64,000 bases of DNA from Subdoligranulum variabile (GTDB taxonomy: Bacteria; Bacillota; Clostridia; Oscillospirales; Ruminococcaceae). Positions 8,115-16,241 of this stretch are shown here, in pieces. The notes under the pieces are model-generated. The model searched no databases, was not told the DNA's origin, and saw only the letters and a program-made list of their open reading frames with translations. A program made the translations under genes and the position numbers. The stretch lies in assembly GCA_004554775.1 (NCBI GenBank), contig SFKI01000001.1, positions 155,707 to 219,706 on the forward strand, given 5' to 3'. Each line of letters starts with the position of its first letter. The stretch's first letter is position 1.

Positions 8115-9479
8115 TTACGCCTGCGGCAAAGCAGCGTAAAAGTCCGCCAGAATTTCATCCAGCTTCATGGCGTGGCTGGCCTTGGCCAGTACCGCATCAC
8201 CGGGGCGGACAGACTGCTGCAAATATTGTAGCACTTCTGCCGCCGTTTGGCAATGCACAGTTGCAATGCCGCGGTTTTTGGCGGCTTCGGCCATGGCGGC
8301 ACTGTTGGGGCCGTAGGCGATCAGCAGGGATACGCCCGCATCGGCGGCCCACTCCCCTGTTGCGCGGTGGCCGCTCTCGCTGGCGTTGCCCAACTCCAGC
8401 ATATCCCCCAGCAGGGCAATTTTGCGGGCGTTGGGCAGGGCTTTCAGCACCGAGAGGGCAGCTTTCATGCTGTCCGGGCTGGCGTTATAGCAATCCTCGA
8501 TAAAGGTGATGCCGCCTTTTTCGACAATGTTCTGGCGCATGCCGGTAGTCTGGTAGCGGGAGAGCGCGGCGGCGCACCGGGCAGCGTCCAGTCCCAAGCG
8601 GGTGGCAGCAGCGTAAGCGGCGAGGGCGTCATACACGGTGTGCAGGCCCGCCGTGGGGATGGACACGGCAAAGCTGCCGTACTCTTTATCCACCAGCGTA
8701 AAGGTCGTGCCCGTGGTGCCGCTGTGGATGTGCACAGCGCGGACGTCGGCGCTCTTGCTCTCGATGCCGAACCATACGGGGCGCAGGCGGGCGGGGACGT
8801 TGGCGGTGGGCAGCAGGTCGTTATCGGCGTTCAGGGCCAGGGGGGCACCGTCGGGCAGGCCCGCGCAGATCTCCATCTTTGCTTTCAGTATATTCTCGCG
8901 GGTGCCGAGATTTTCCAGGTGGGACACACCGATCATCGTAATAATACCGGCGGATGGGCGCGCGCAGCGGGTCAGGCGTTCGATCTCGCCCAGATGGTCC
9001 ATGCCCATCTCGACGACGGCGTACTGGGTCTCGCTGTCAAGGCGGAAGAGCGTGTTGGGCACGCCGATGTCGTTGTTCTGGTTGCCCTCGGTCTTAAGCG
9101 TGGGGCCAAAGGCGGAGAGGACGGCATAGCAGAACTCTTTGGTGGTGGTTTTGCCCACGCTGCCGGTGACGCCGATCATTTTGGGGCTGAACAGCATGCG
9201 GTAGTTGGACGCCATGCGGATCATGGCGCGGGCGCTGTCCGGCACAATCACGGTGCGTTCCTCGGGCACGCCGTCCACGGGGTGGTTGGCGATGATATAG
9301 GCGGCGCCGTTCTGGTATGCACCGGCGGCGAAGGCATGGCCGTCGACGCGCTCCCCGGGGAAGCAGACGAACACGCAGCCGGGCTCGACCTTGCGGCTGT
9401 CGGTCACAACGGCATGAATGGCTATCGGCTCGGCCAACGTCAGGCCAGCCAGCAGTTCGTTGGCAGGAATGGTTTGCAT
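8115..9479 (-). CDS. murF: UDP-MurNAc-tripeptide:D-Ala-D-Ala ligase
   Basis: MurF adds D-Ala-D-Ala to the muropeptide in the cytoplasm. The ATP P-loop VTGSVGKTTTKEF is at about residues 104-116, with YAVVEMGMDHLGEIERL, ILKAKMEI and the C-terminal DCYNASPDSMKAAL and LGDMLELG motifs of the Mur ligase family. At 454 residues it is the usual length. The start has AAAGGAGG upstream. It heads the murF-mraY-ftsW-murG block, separated from the PBP by a gap filled with repeats. Confidence 0.96.
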   Translation of the reverse strand: MQTIPANELLAGLTLAEPIAIHAVVTDSRKVEPGCVFVCFPGERVDGHAFAAGAYQNGAAYIIANHPVDGVPEERTVIVPDSARAMIRMASNYRMLFSPKMIGVTGSVGKTTTKEFCYAVLSAFGPTLKTEGNQNNDIGVPNTLFRLDSETQYAVVEMGMDHLGEIERLTRCARPSAGIITMIGVSHLENLGTRENILKAKMEICAGLPDGAPLALNADNDLLPTANVPARLRPVWFGIESKSADVRAVHIHSGTTGTTFTLVDKEYGSFAVSIPTAGLHTVYDALAAYAAATRLGLDAARCAAALSRYQTTGMRQNIVEKGGITFIEDCYNASPDSMKAALSVLKALPNARKIALLGDMLELGNASESGHRATGEWAADAGVSLLIAYGPNSAAMAEAAKNRGIATVHCQTAAEVLQYLQQSVRPGDAVLAKASHAMKLDEILADFYAALPQA

Positions 9480-9543
9480 GGGATTGCCTCCTTTATCTAT
9501 ACGCGGGATGTGAGAATGTCATGAAATGATTTGTGCATTGGTT

Positions 9544-9712
9544 TGTAGGGGCGAACCCTGTTCGCCTGTGGAAATTAGCGGTAACGCAAGACCCCGCGGG
9601 CGCATATGGAATGCGCCCCTACGCCCTAAAATCGTAGGGGCGGATTCTATATCCGCCCGTATCATGACGGGCAACGCAAAACTGCACGGGCGAACAATGT
9701 TCGCCCCTACAA
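9544..9712. repeat. Intergenic palindromic repeat, family A, copy 3 (compound)
   Basis: The gap 9480-9735 holds several modules in a row: TGTAGGGGCG at 9544, GCGCATATGGAATGCGCC near 9601, GTAGGGGCGGATTCTATATC near 9634, and a closing GGCGAACAATGTTCGCCCCT pattern ending at 9712. It is the longest copy here and splits the PBP gene from murF inside the cluster. Confidence 0.8.
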
Positions 9713-9735
9713 TCTCAGCGTCCACAAAGTTGCAG

Positions 9736-12273
9736 TTATTGCTCCGTGTTTTCTTCGGCAGGTTGCTCTTCCGTGGTTTCCTCGGGTTGGGCTTCTGCAT
9801 TATCTGTGCTGTCCCCGTCTGATTCCATCGTCAGGGTGACGATCGTGCCGTATGCGGCGCTGGATTCGGCGGCTACGCTTTGGGATACGACCCTGCCGGA
9901 CTGGTCGCCCTCAAACTGGACGTTGAGGTTGGCGGCGCTCATCATCTGGGCGGCAAAGCTGCCGCTCTTGCCGGTCACATCGGGCACGGTGGTCATGGCG
10001 TCCTGGTCGGTTGTGGTATACAGGTAAATCGTAGAACCGGCGGGCACCTGGCTGCCGCCCACGGGGTACTGGTACACAATGTTGCCGTTCTGGCCGATGA
10101 GTTTATGCTTCAGGCCCAGTTTGTTCAGCGTGACCTGGGCATTGGTCCAGGTGTAATCCAGGCAGGTCTGTACGGTCACATTGCCGGTGGGGTTGTAGTT
10201 GGCATCCTGCTCGATGCCCAGGTAAGGTGCGACCTCGCTGATGATGTTGCCCACAACGGGGGCCACGACCTGGCTGGCGTAGTCGTGCAGCCAGCGCGGG
10301 TCGTCCAGCAGGACGAACACTTCGATTTCGGGGTCGTCAATGGGCAGCACAGCGGCAAAGCTCATGGCTTTGTAGTAGTCGCCGTCGCCGCGCAGGTGGC
10401 GGTCCGTGCGTTCGGCTGTACCGGACTTGCCGCCGATGCGGTAGCCTGCGACGTAAGCGTTCGAGCAGATGTGGCGGGTGCTCTCGGTGCCATTGGGGTC
10501 GACGTTATTCTCCATCATGGCCAGCAGTTCCTTGCTGACCTCCTCGGAGATGACCTGGCGGCGGATGTTCGTCTCGGTCTGGCTGACGATGTTGCCTGCG
10601 TTATCGGTGACAGAATCCACGATATACGGCGTGACAAGATAGCCGCCGTTGGCGATAGCCGCGATAGCGGTCGCCATCTGCATGGGGGTGATGGCCTCGT
10701 TCTGGCCGAATGCAGCGGTGTACAGGTTGGTGTCGATCTCGGCCATCTGTTGGGCGTTGTACACGCTGGTCCAGCGGGTCTCACTGGGCAGGTCAATGCC
10801 GGTGGGCTGGGTGAAGCCAAACGCCTGGATATAATCGTAAAACACGGTAGGCTGCAAGGTCTGCGCCGCCTGGATGAACCAGAGGTTGCAGCTGTTGTCC
10901 AATGCCTGGGCCATGTCTTGCAGATAGTGTACCTCGCCGTTGGCGCAGTGGTAGGTGTGCTCCCACAGCTCGCTGCCTTCGTTGACGACAAGGCTGCCGC
11001 CGCAGTAGAAGGTTTGGTTTGTGTTCATAATGCCGGAATCCAGGCCCGCCGATGCGGTGATGAGCTTAAAGACCGAACCGGGCATGTACAGCTCGGTGAT
11101 GTTCTTATTCTTCCACTGGGCCTCGCGCAGCATACCTTGCAGCTGGGTGTATTCGCTGGAAATGGTATTGCCATTTTCATCCTCTGTGGTTTCCTGGCTG
11201 ATGACGCCGTCCGCGATAATGCCGGCGACGTTTTTCTCGCCCAGGCGGCCCTCAAGCCAGTCGATATCATCGGCAGTCAGATCGTCGGTCTTGTCCAGGA
11301 TAGTCTGCATTTTTTCATCGTAGATGGTCATGGGGTCGTTGGGGTCGAACTGCTCCAACGACGCCATAGCCAGGATCGCGCCGGTCTTGACGTTCATCAC
11401 GATGGCGCTGCCGCGGCCATGCACGTTGAAGGTGTCCATGGCTTCGGCCAGATATTCCTCGACGATGGCCTGCACGTTTTCATCAAGCGTCAGGTTCAGG
11501 TTATTGCCGTCGACCGCCTCATGGACGTCGGCCTCGGTGTTGGCAAGGATCTCGCCGTTTACGTTGGTCTCGGCAATGCTGCGCCCCGGCGTACCGGCCA
11601 GCACGTCTTCATAGGAACGCTCCAACCCGTAAGTACCCACGGGCTTGCCGTTTTCATCGTTGTTGCAGAAGCCGATGACCGACGATGCAAACGCACCGTA
11701 GGGGTAGCTGCGGTTGGTGGACTGCTCGGTGCTCAGCACAACGATGCGATAGCCGGTCTCGCCCTCTTTTTCGGGAGCGGTGCGGTAGGTTTTGGAGTAT
11801 TCGATGATGGCATCGGCCACCGGCTTCTCGACGTTCTGCGCCACCACACGGTACTGGTACAGTTCCCCCGCCTTGTTGCGGGCGGTCAGCCTGGCGTAGA
11901 TATCATCCGCCGAGGTGCCATCGCCCAGCAGTTCCGCGATATGCTCGGCAGCGGTGCGGATCTCCGCTTCGGTCGCGCCGTTTTTCTCGGACTGCGCGGG
12001 GTCGGCGATGATGTTCCACACGGTGTTGCTTTTTGCCAGCAGCTTGCCGTTGGCGCTGTAGATGTTGCCACGCGTGGCGGGCAGCTCCGTATCCTGCAGC
12101 TGCTGGGTCACGGCCTCGGTGCGGTAGGTCTCGGCGTCGCGCAGTTGCAAGGCGTACAGCTGGTAGATGAGCAGGCCAAAGCAGCCCAGTAGAAAAATGC
12201 TGATTACAATGACCGTGCGGATACGGATGATGCTTTTTAAATTCGGATTCCTGGGTGGTTGGGTATTTGCCAT
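9736..12273 (-). CDS. Class B penicillin-binding protein with PASTA domains (FtsI/SpoVD type)
   Basis: This is a septal or spore-cortex transpeptidase that crosslinks peptidoglycan outside the membrane. After a short cytoplasmic tail there is one membrane segment (about residues 20-40), a PBP dimerisation domain, and the transpeptidase domain with S-x-x-K in PGSVFKLITA, S-x-N in DNSCNLWF and K-S-G in GGKSGTAE. Two PASTA-like repeats follow (VPDVTGKSGSFA marks the second), then an acidic tail. The start at 12273 (MANTQ) has AAAGGT upstream; an ORF start at 12351 is rejected. At 845 residues it is longer than minimal FtsI. Whether it is the vegetative or the sporulation enzyme cannot be decided. 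Confidence 0.9.
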   Translation of the reverse strand: MANTQPPRNPNLKSIIRIRTVIVISIFLLGCFGLLIYQLYALQLRDAETYRTEAVTQQLQDTELPATRGNIYSANGKLLAKSNTVWNIIADPAQSEKNGATEAEIRTAAEHIAELLGDGTSADDIYARLTARNKAGELYQYRVVAQNVEKPVADAIIEYSKTYRTAPEKEGETGYRIVVLSTEQSTNRSYPYGAFASSVIGFCNNDENGKPVGTYGLERSYEDVLAGTPGRSIAETNVNGEILANTEADVHEAVDGNNLNLTLDENVQAIVEEYLAEAMDTFNVHGRGSAIVMNVKTGAILAMASLEQFDPNDPMTIYDEKMQTILDKTDDLTADDIDWLEGRLGEKNVAGIIADGVISQETTEDENGNTISSEYTQLQGMLREAQWKNKNITELYMPGSVFKLITASAGLDSGIMNTNQTFYCGGSLVVNEGSELWEHTYHCANGEVHYLQDMAQALDNSCNLWFIQAAQTLQPTVFYDYIQAFGFTQPTGIDLPSETRWTSVYNAQQMAEIDTNLYTAAFGQNEAITPMQMATAIAAIANGGYLVTPYIVDSVTDNAGNIVSQTETNIRRQVISEEVSKELLAMMENNVDPNGTESTRHICSNAYVAGYRIGGKSGTAERTDRHLRGDGDYYKAMSFAAVLPIDDPEIEVFVLLDDPRWLHDYASQVVAPVVGNIISEVAPYLGIEQDANYNPTGNVTVQTCLDYTWTNAQVTLNKLGLKHKLIGQNGNIVYQYPVGGSQVPAGSTIYLYTTTDQDAMTTVPDVTGKSGSFAAQMMSAANLNVQFEGDQSGRVVSQSVAAESSAAYGTIVTLTMESDGDSTDNAEAQPEETTEEQPAEENTEQ

Positions 12274-12372
12274 AGATTTTACCTTTATTGCGGGTTTTGC
12301 CCCGGATGCGTAGGCGAGCCTTTTCGCTTGCGGCAAAGACGCCGTTTGCAAAAAGGCTCGTACCTGCGTTTG

Positions 12373-12849
12373 TTACGGATTTAAGCTGCCCAGCAGATTC
12401 AATGCAGCGGTGCGGATGCCCAGTAAAAGCTGGCTCGCGCTGCCGCTCGTTTTCTCAATAACGCTCTGCTCTTCAAGCTGGATGTAGGTGATTTGGCTCT
12501 GATCCGCCTTGACCAGCCCCAGTTGACCCTCGGCCACATCCTGCAAGCTGGCACGGCTGGTGATGTCGCTCATCTTGGTAGAGAGGTAGTCGTACTCGCT
12601 CTGGGCGGCAGTCAGGTCGGTGCGGGTATCGTTAATCTGGCCGTTCAGTTCGGTAATGCGGGCCTGGCTGTGTACTACGCTGAAGATCAGCCCCAGCAGC
12701 AGCGCCGCCGCAATGACATGCAGCATGACGGAAGCAAACTGGCGGGCACGGTTCAGCCCGTGTTTGCCGCCGCGCACCACACGTACTTCCGGCTGACGGG
12801 GCTGCAGCTTAGGTGCCGTCTGGCCGGTATGGAGTAAAACAGTAGTCAT
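12373..12849 (-). CDS. ftsL: FtsL-like cell division protein
   Basis: The 158-residue bitopic protein has a cytoplasmic tail, one membrane segment (about residues 39-60, VMLHVIAAALLLGLIFSVVH) and a leucine-zipper-like periplasmic stretch (ITELNGQINDTRTDLTAAQS). FtsL sequences are poorly conserved; the call rests on topology and position between rsmH and the class B PBP, where ftsL is found in Firmicutes. GAGGAA precedes the ATG. Confidence 0.75.
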   Translation of the reverse strand: MTTVLLHTGQTAPKLQPRQPEVRVVRGGKHGLNRARQFASVMLHVIAAALLLGLIFSVVHSQARITELNGQINDTRTDLTAAQSEYDYLSTKMSDITSRASLQDVAEGQLGLVKADQSQITYIQLEEQSVIEKTSGSASQLLLGIRTAALNLLGSLNP

Positions 12850-12904
12850 GATAGGGTTCCTCTATATGTATGTGAGATGATTACGTATTTTGGCTCCCTC
12901 TGTG

Positions 12905-13068
12905 AGACAGACTCCCCCGATACGGGGGAGGTGGCGCGAAGCGCCAGAAGGGGAGCGCTGGCCGCGAAGCGGACTGAAGGAGAGAAAGCAACGGCAGATG
13001 CCATTATGGGCCAAGCTCTCTTCCCCACCCGCTAACGCGGGAGCCCCCTCCCAGAGGGGGCCTTGGGG
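12905..13068. repeat. Intergenic repeat, family B, copy 1
   Basis: One module at 12910-12986 contains a CCCCCGATACGGGGG hairpin followed by GGTGGCGCGAAGCGCC and a GAAGGAGAG-type tail. A second module at 13015-13066 reads CCCACCCGCTAACGCGGG then CCCCCTCCCAGAGGGGG. Both modules recur, in the opposite order, at 24694-24793. No gene is seen in the gap between ftsL and rsmH. Confidence 0.75.
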
Positions 13069-13074
13069 TCGTGC

Positions 13075-13998
13075 TTAAGCTTTCTCCAACACCCGCAGCT
13101 TTGCCGACCGCGACCGGCGGTTGACTTCCAATTCCTCGGCATCGGCCTCGATAGGCTTGCGGGTGATGAGCTTTGCTTTCGGCACGCCGCCGCAGGTGCA
13201 GATGGGCTGTTCCGGCGGGCATGTGCAGCGCTGCGCCCAGCGGCGGAACTTGTTCTTGACCAGGCGGTCCTCCAGGCTGTGGAATGTGATAACACAGAGC
13301 CGCCCACCCGGGGCCAGGCAGTTGAAGATGGCGTCGAGGCCTTCGTTCAGAGCGTCCAGCTCAGAGTTTACGGCGATACGGATAGCCTGGAACGTGCGGC
13401 GCGCGGGGTTCTTGGCCTTGCGGCGTTCAGCCGGGGGCACGGCGCTGGCGACCAGGTCAGCCAGCTGCATCGTGGTCAGGATCGGCTTCTCGGCGCGGGC
13501 CGTCACGATTTTTCCGGCGATCTGCCAGGCATAGGGTTCCTCGCCGTAGTCGCGCAGGATGCGGGTCAATTCTTCGCGGTCCAGCGTGTTGACAAGGTCC
13601 GCAGCGGTCGGGCCCTGCTGGCTCATGCGCATATCAAGCGGGGCGTCGGCATGGTAGGAGAAGCCGCGCGCCGCATCGTCCAGCTGATGGCTGGAAACGC
13701 CGAGATCCAGCAGAGCGCCGTTGACCGCCGGGATATTCAGCTCCGCAAGGACACGTGCTGCCTCGCGGAAGTTCGCCTGTACCACCTGGGCGGGCAGGCC
13801 CTTGAGCCTTTCGGTAGCTACTGCCACCGCATCCGGGTCCTGGTCGAGCGAAATCAAACGCCCGGTGGTAAGACGCTTAGCGATCTGTGTACTGTGCCCT
13901 GCGCCGCCGGCGGTGCCGTCCAGGTAGATGCCGGCGGGGTCGATGTTCAACCCATCCAGACAGGGCTGCAAAAGTACGGGGATGTGGGAAAATTCCAT
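13075..13998 (-). CDS. rsmH: 16S rRNA m4C1402 methyltransferase
   Basis: RsmH (MraW) N4-methylates C1402 of 16S rRNA. The SAM site is YLDGTAGGAGHS (about residues 25-36), with ALLDLGVSSHQLD, FRDYGEE-like ILRDYGEEPYAWQIA and the closing CVITFHSLEDRLVKN that define the family. At 307 residues it is normal. It sits directly after mraZ, its standard place. Confidence 0.97.
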   Translation of the reverse strand: MEFSHIPVLLQPCLDGLNIDPAGIYLDGTAGGAGHSTQIAKRLTTGRLISLDQDPDAVAVATERLKGLPAQVVQANFREAARVLAELNIPAVNGALLDLGVSSHQLDDAARGFSYHADAPLDMRMSQQGPTAADLVNTLDREELTRILRDYGEEPYAWQIAGKIVTARAEKPILTTMQLADLVASAVPPAERRKAKNPARRTFQAIRIAVNSELDALNEGLDAIFNCLAPGGRLCVITFHSLEDRLVKNKFRRWAQRCTCPPEQPICTCGGVPKAKLITRKPIEADAEELEVNRRSRSAKLRVLEKA

Positions 13999-14036
13999 GG
14001 TGTTATCCTCTATCTAAGGCTGCATTAAAAGTTGTG

Positions 14037-14453
14037 TTAAAAATCAAGCTCTTCCATTGCGGCGGTAAAGTCCTCATCGCTGGATTCCTGGCTGCCGTTC
14101 CAGGCGGCAGTGTTCCAGATCTCGGCGAAGCTGCGGTTGCCGATGATGGTCACATCGTGGTCCAGGCCCGCGTACTCGCGCAGGCGGGCGGGCAGCTGAA
14201 TGCGGCCCTGCTTGTCCGGCGTAACTTCCACAGCTGAGGAATACAGCATGCGACTGACGGTGCGGCCTTTGACAAGGCCCTTCTCCTCGATCTTGGCGGC
14301 GACCTTTTCAAACTCATCGCTGGGGAAAGCGGCCAGACAATGGTCCAGCCAGCGGGTGACAATGAAGGTCTCGCCCATCGTATCGCGGAACTTTGCAGGG
14401 AAATTCAGGCGGCCCTTGGCGTCGATGGCATAGTCGTACTGGCCTACCAACAT
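14037..14453 (-). CDS. mraZ: Transcriptional regulator MraZ
   Basis: MraZ is an AbrB-fold repressor of the division/cell-wall operon. The protein begins MLVGQYDYAIDAKGRLNFPA (first SpoVT/AbrB-like repeat with its DAKGR motif) and has the second repeat at VEVTPDKQGRIQLPARLREY. At 138 residues it is typical. It is the first gene of the cluster, with AAAGGGGAG before the ATG. Two pairs of TGGGN-like boxes lie in its leader, consistent with autoregulation. Confidence 0.96.
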   Translation of the reverse strand: MLVGQYDYAIDAKGRLNFPAKFRDTMGETFIVTRWLDHCLAAFPSDEFEKVAAKIEEKGLVKGRTVSRMLYSSAVEVTPDKQGRIQLPARLREYAGLDHDVTIIGNRSFAEIWNTAAWNGSQESSDEDFTAAMEELDF

Positions 14454-14488
14454 GGCCGCTCTCCCCTTTCGTCAGATTCTACAAATCT

Positions 14489-14512
14489 TCGGCAGCCTTT
14501 TTGACGCTGCCG
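14489..14512 (-). other. Hairpin in the mraZ leader
   Basis: CGGCAGC and GCTGCCG pair on the transcript around a 9-base loop, 37-60 bases before the mraZ ATG. No T tract follows, so it is not a standard terminator. Confidence 0.4.
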
Positions 14513-14521
14513 CGTTGAGTT

Positions 14522-14530
14522 TGTGGATAA
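14522..14530 (-). promoter_or_regulatory. Perfect DnaA-box 9-mer in the mraZ leader
   Basis: On the minus strand this reads TTATCCACA, the consensus DnaA box, about 70 bases upstream of the mraZ start and next to the MraZ-box-like repeats. Function is inference; a 9-mer can occur by chance. Confidence 0.4.
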
Positions 14531-14553
14531 CTCTGTGGAAAGGGTGGAAAACC

Positions 14554-14599
14554 ACCCACTTTTCACCACAAGTGTTGTTATTCACACCACAATTCCCCA
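14554..14599 (-). promoter_or_regulatory. Two MraZ-box-like repeat pairs
   Basis: On the minus strand TGGGG-AATTG-TGGTG (14585-14599) and TGGTG-AAAAG-TGGGT (14554-14568) each show two five-base repeats with a five-base spacer, the pattern reported for MraZ operators. They lie about 100-145 bases upstream of mraZ. Confidence 0.6.
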
Positions 14600-14632
14600 C
14601 TTCGTATACTTAGTCTACCATTTAATAGGGCA

Positions 14633-14672
14633 AAAAGCAAGCCCGCAGCAGGAAAAAATCCCGCTGCGGGCT
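14633..14672 (-). terminator. Terminator after the rsmD operon
   Basis: On the minus strand AGCCCGCAGCGGG and its partner CCTGCTGCGGGCT enclose an ATTTTTT-containing loop and run into TGCTTTTTG. The 14454-14837 gap thus holds the mraZ leader, this terminator and a family A repeat. A weak mraZ promoter (TTGCTT, 17 bases, TAGACT) starts in the T tract. Confidence 0.75.
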
Positions 14673-14740
14673 ACATTTCACAGATTATTTTTTTGTGGTG
14701 GGGAGATGTGGGCAAAGAGGATGCCAATTACGGCAAATCT

Positions 14741-14830
14741 GCACGGGAGCATATAGAGCGCTCCCCTACACATCCCGCAGGGCATCTCCTATCTCGTTGC
14801 TGCAGGGGCGGATTCCATATCCGCCCGCAG
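14741..14830. repeat. Intergenic palindromic repeat, family A, copy 4
   Basis: GCACGGGAGC ... GCTCCCCTAC at 14741-14769 is followed by GGGGCGGATTCCATATCCGC at 14805-14824. These are the same modules as at other family A sites. Confidence 0.7.
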
Positions 14831-14837
14831 AGCCTTT

Positions 14838-15323
14838 TTATTGTCCCTGTCCCCCATTGCCGCCGCGATTGGGGCGGGCGGCGCTGCGCAGGTTCATGCG
14901 GGTATTTTTGATATCCGCCACGCTGCGGGCGAGGGTCTCCTCGGACTTTTTCAGCAAAGATTCACAGTACACCGTTGCATTCCGGGTCAAATCCTTAGCC
15001 TGGGTGTTGGCCGCAGTCAAAATTTCGGCGGCACGCTGGCGGCTGCGCTTGACGATCTCCTGCTCGCTGACCAGGGCGTTGGCGCGTTCCTCTGCTTTCT
15101 GGATCAACGTTTCGGATTCGACCTGGGCATTCTTTAAGATCTGCTCACGGTCGTTCACGATCTTTTTGCTTTCGCGGATCTCGTCAGGCAGGTTGTTGCG
15201 CACCTCGTCGATGATATCCCGCATGCGGTCCACGTCCACCACGCGCTTGGCGGGGGCAAAGGGCACAGCCGTACCAGCCTCCAGCGTTTCTTCCATCAGA
15301 TCGAGCAATTCTTCTACGTTCAT
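14838..15323 (-). CDS. Coiled-coil protein of unknown function
   Basis: The 161-residue protein is largely a predicted coiled coil rich in Glu, Lys, Arg and Ala (residues about 35-140), reminiscent of ATP-synthase b-subunit or DivIVA-like stalks. The C-terminus is a short Arg/Gly-rich tail. It has no membrane segment or catalytic motif. Its ATG overlaps the rsmD stop (15320-15323), so the two are co-translated. The start at 15323 has AGAGGAA upstream; a longer in-frame start at 15404 would run through the rsmD end and is rejected. Confidence 0.7.
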   Translation of the reverse strand: MNVEELLDLMEETLEAGTAVPFAPAKRVVDVDRMRDIIDEVRNNLPDEIRESKKIVNDREQILKNAQVESETLIQKAEERANALVSEQEIVKRSRQRAAEILTAANTQAKDLTRNATVYCESLLKKSEETLARSVADIKNTRMNLRSAARPNRGGNGGQGQ

Positions 15324-15868
15324 GCCTGTTCCTCTTTCTCGTAACGGCTCACCATAATTTTGCCGTAATAATATTGTTTGGCAAGCACCAGCGCCCCGGC
15401 ACACTCGGGCAGGGCGGCTTCTCGCTCGCTTTCGGCCAGTACCACGCCGCCGGGGGCCACTTTGTCAGCCAGAGCGGGCAGCACTTCGTTCAAGGTATTG
15501 TAATGGAACGGCGGATCCAGCAGCACCAGATCAAACGGGCCGCGGATATTGGCTAAAAACGGCATTGCTTCGCCTTGGCGGATATCGCTTTGGCGGTCAA
15601 CGCCCGCCGTTTTGCAGTTGGCCTTTACAACAGCCAGCGCATCTGACGAACGATCGACAAAAATGCAGCTTTTTGCCCCGCGGGACAACGCCTCGATGCC
15701 CAGCTGGCCGCTGCCTGCGAACAGGTCCAGCACCCGGGCGCCGGGCACCAGAAACTGCACGCTGGAGAACATGGCCTCCTTTACACGGTTGATGGTCGGG
15801 CGGGTGACATCCTCGCCCGGCAGGGCCTGCAGGTTTTTTCCGCGGGCCGTACCGGCAATTACACGCAT
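15320..15868 (-). CDS. rsmD: 16S rRNA m2G966 methyltransferase
   Basis: RsmD methylates G966 of 16S rRNA. The N-terminal RVIAGTARGKNL and RPTINRVKEAMFS motifs, the SAM loop VLDLFAGSGQLGIEALSRGA and the catalytic LLDPPF (D-P-P-F) are all present. It is 182 residues long. Two ATGs lie six bases apart (15874 and 15868); the second is 9 bases from AAGGAGAG and fits better. A TTGACA/CATAAT promoter lies at 15912-15940. Confidence 0.95.
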   Translation of the reverse strand: MRVIAGTARGKNLQALPGEDVTRPTINRVKEAMFSSVQFLVPGARVLDLFAGSGQLGIEALSRGAKSCIFVDRSSDALAVVKANCKTAGVDRQSDIRQGEAMPFLANIRGPFDLVLLDPPFHYNTLNEVLPALADKVAPGGVVLAESEREAALPECAGALVLAKQYYYGKIMVSRYEKEEQA

Positions 15869-15911
15869 GGTCATGCTCTCCTTTTCAGATTCGTTCTGCT
15901 AGTCCAGTTTT

Positions 15912-15940
15912 ATTATGAAGCCTGCCCGCCGCATTGTCAA
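15912..15940 (-). promoter_or_regulatory. Sigma-A-type promoter for rsmD
   Basis: On the minus strand a perfect TTGACA and CATAAT are 17 bases apart, 44 bases before the rsmD start. Confidence 0.75.
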
Positions 15941-16005
15941 GGCGGAATATGTAAAATTATTGTGGAGTTATAGTTGTTAAACGCAGCACAATTGCGGCAG
16001 GCGTT

Positions 16006-16055
16006 GTTATCCACGGCACAATTTACCGGTTTTGGTGTTATTTACGGCACAATTT
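16006..16055. repeat. Pair of 19-bp direct repeats
   Basis: GTTATCCACGGCACAATTT (16006-16024) and GTTATTTACGGCACAATTT (16037-16055) match at 17 of 19 positions with starts 31 bases apart. A partial GCACAATT occurs near 15986. The first includes TTATCCAC, as in a DnaA box. The role is unknown. Confidence 0.6.
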
Positions 16056-16080
16056 GCGAAAAAGAGCCGTATAAAACAAC

Positions 16081-16109
16081 AAAAAGCGCAGATACTAAAG
16101 TACCTGCGC
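16081..16109 (-). terminator. Terminator after tRNA-Gly
   Basis: On the minus strand GCGCAGGTAC and GTATCTGCGC pair around TTTA and are followed by TTTTTG. Confidence 0.85.
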
Positions 16110-16119
16110 CTTGATAAAG

Positions 16120-16191
16120 AGCGGCTGATGGGAGTCGAACCCACGTCCTCAGCTTGGAAGGCTGATGTACTAGCCGTTGTACGACAGCCGC
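16120..16191 (-). tRNA. tRNA-Gly (UCC anticodon)
   Basis: The minus strand folds as a cloverleaf. The acceptor GCGGCTG/CAGCCGC has discriminator T. The anticodon arm TCAGC-CTTCCAA-GCTGA gives anticodon TCC. The T arm is GTGGG-TTCGACT-CCCAT. CCA is not encoded. A terminator follows 10 bases later. Confidence 0.95.
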
Positions 16192-16241
16192 ACCACAACA
16201 TACGTTATTATACGCGTATGCGTGGGGATTGTCAAGTGGGT

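Noticed and set aside
9544..9712. Possible CRISPR array
   Set aside because: The units are unequal palindromic modules without regular spacers, and no cas gene is near.
9880..12192. 770-codon plus-strand frame opposite the class B PBP
   Set aside because: It is a shadow of the PBP gene. Its product is a Val/Gly/His-rich sequence without family features.
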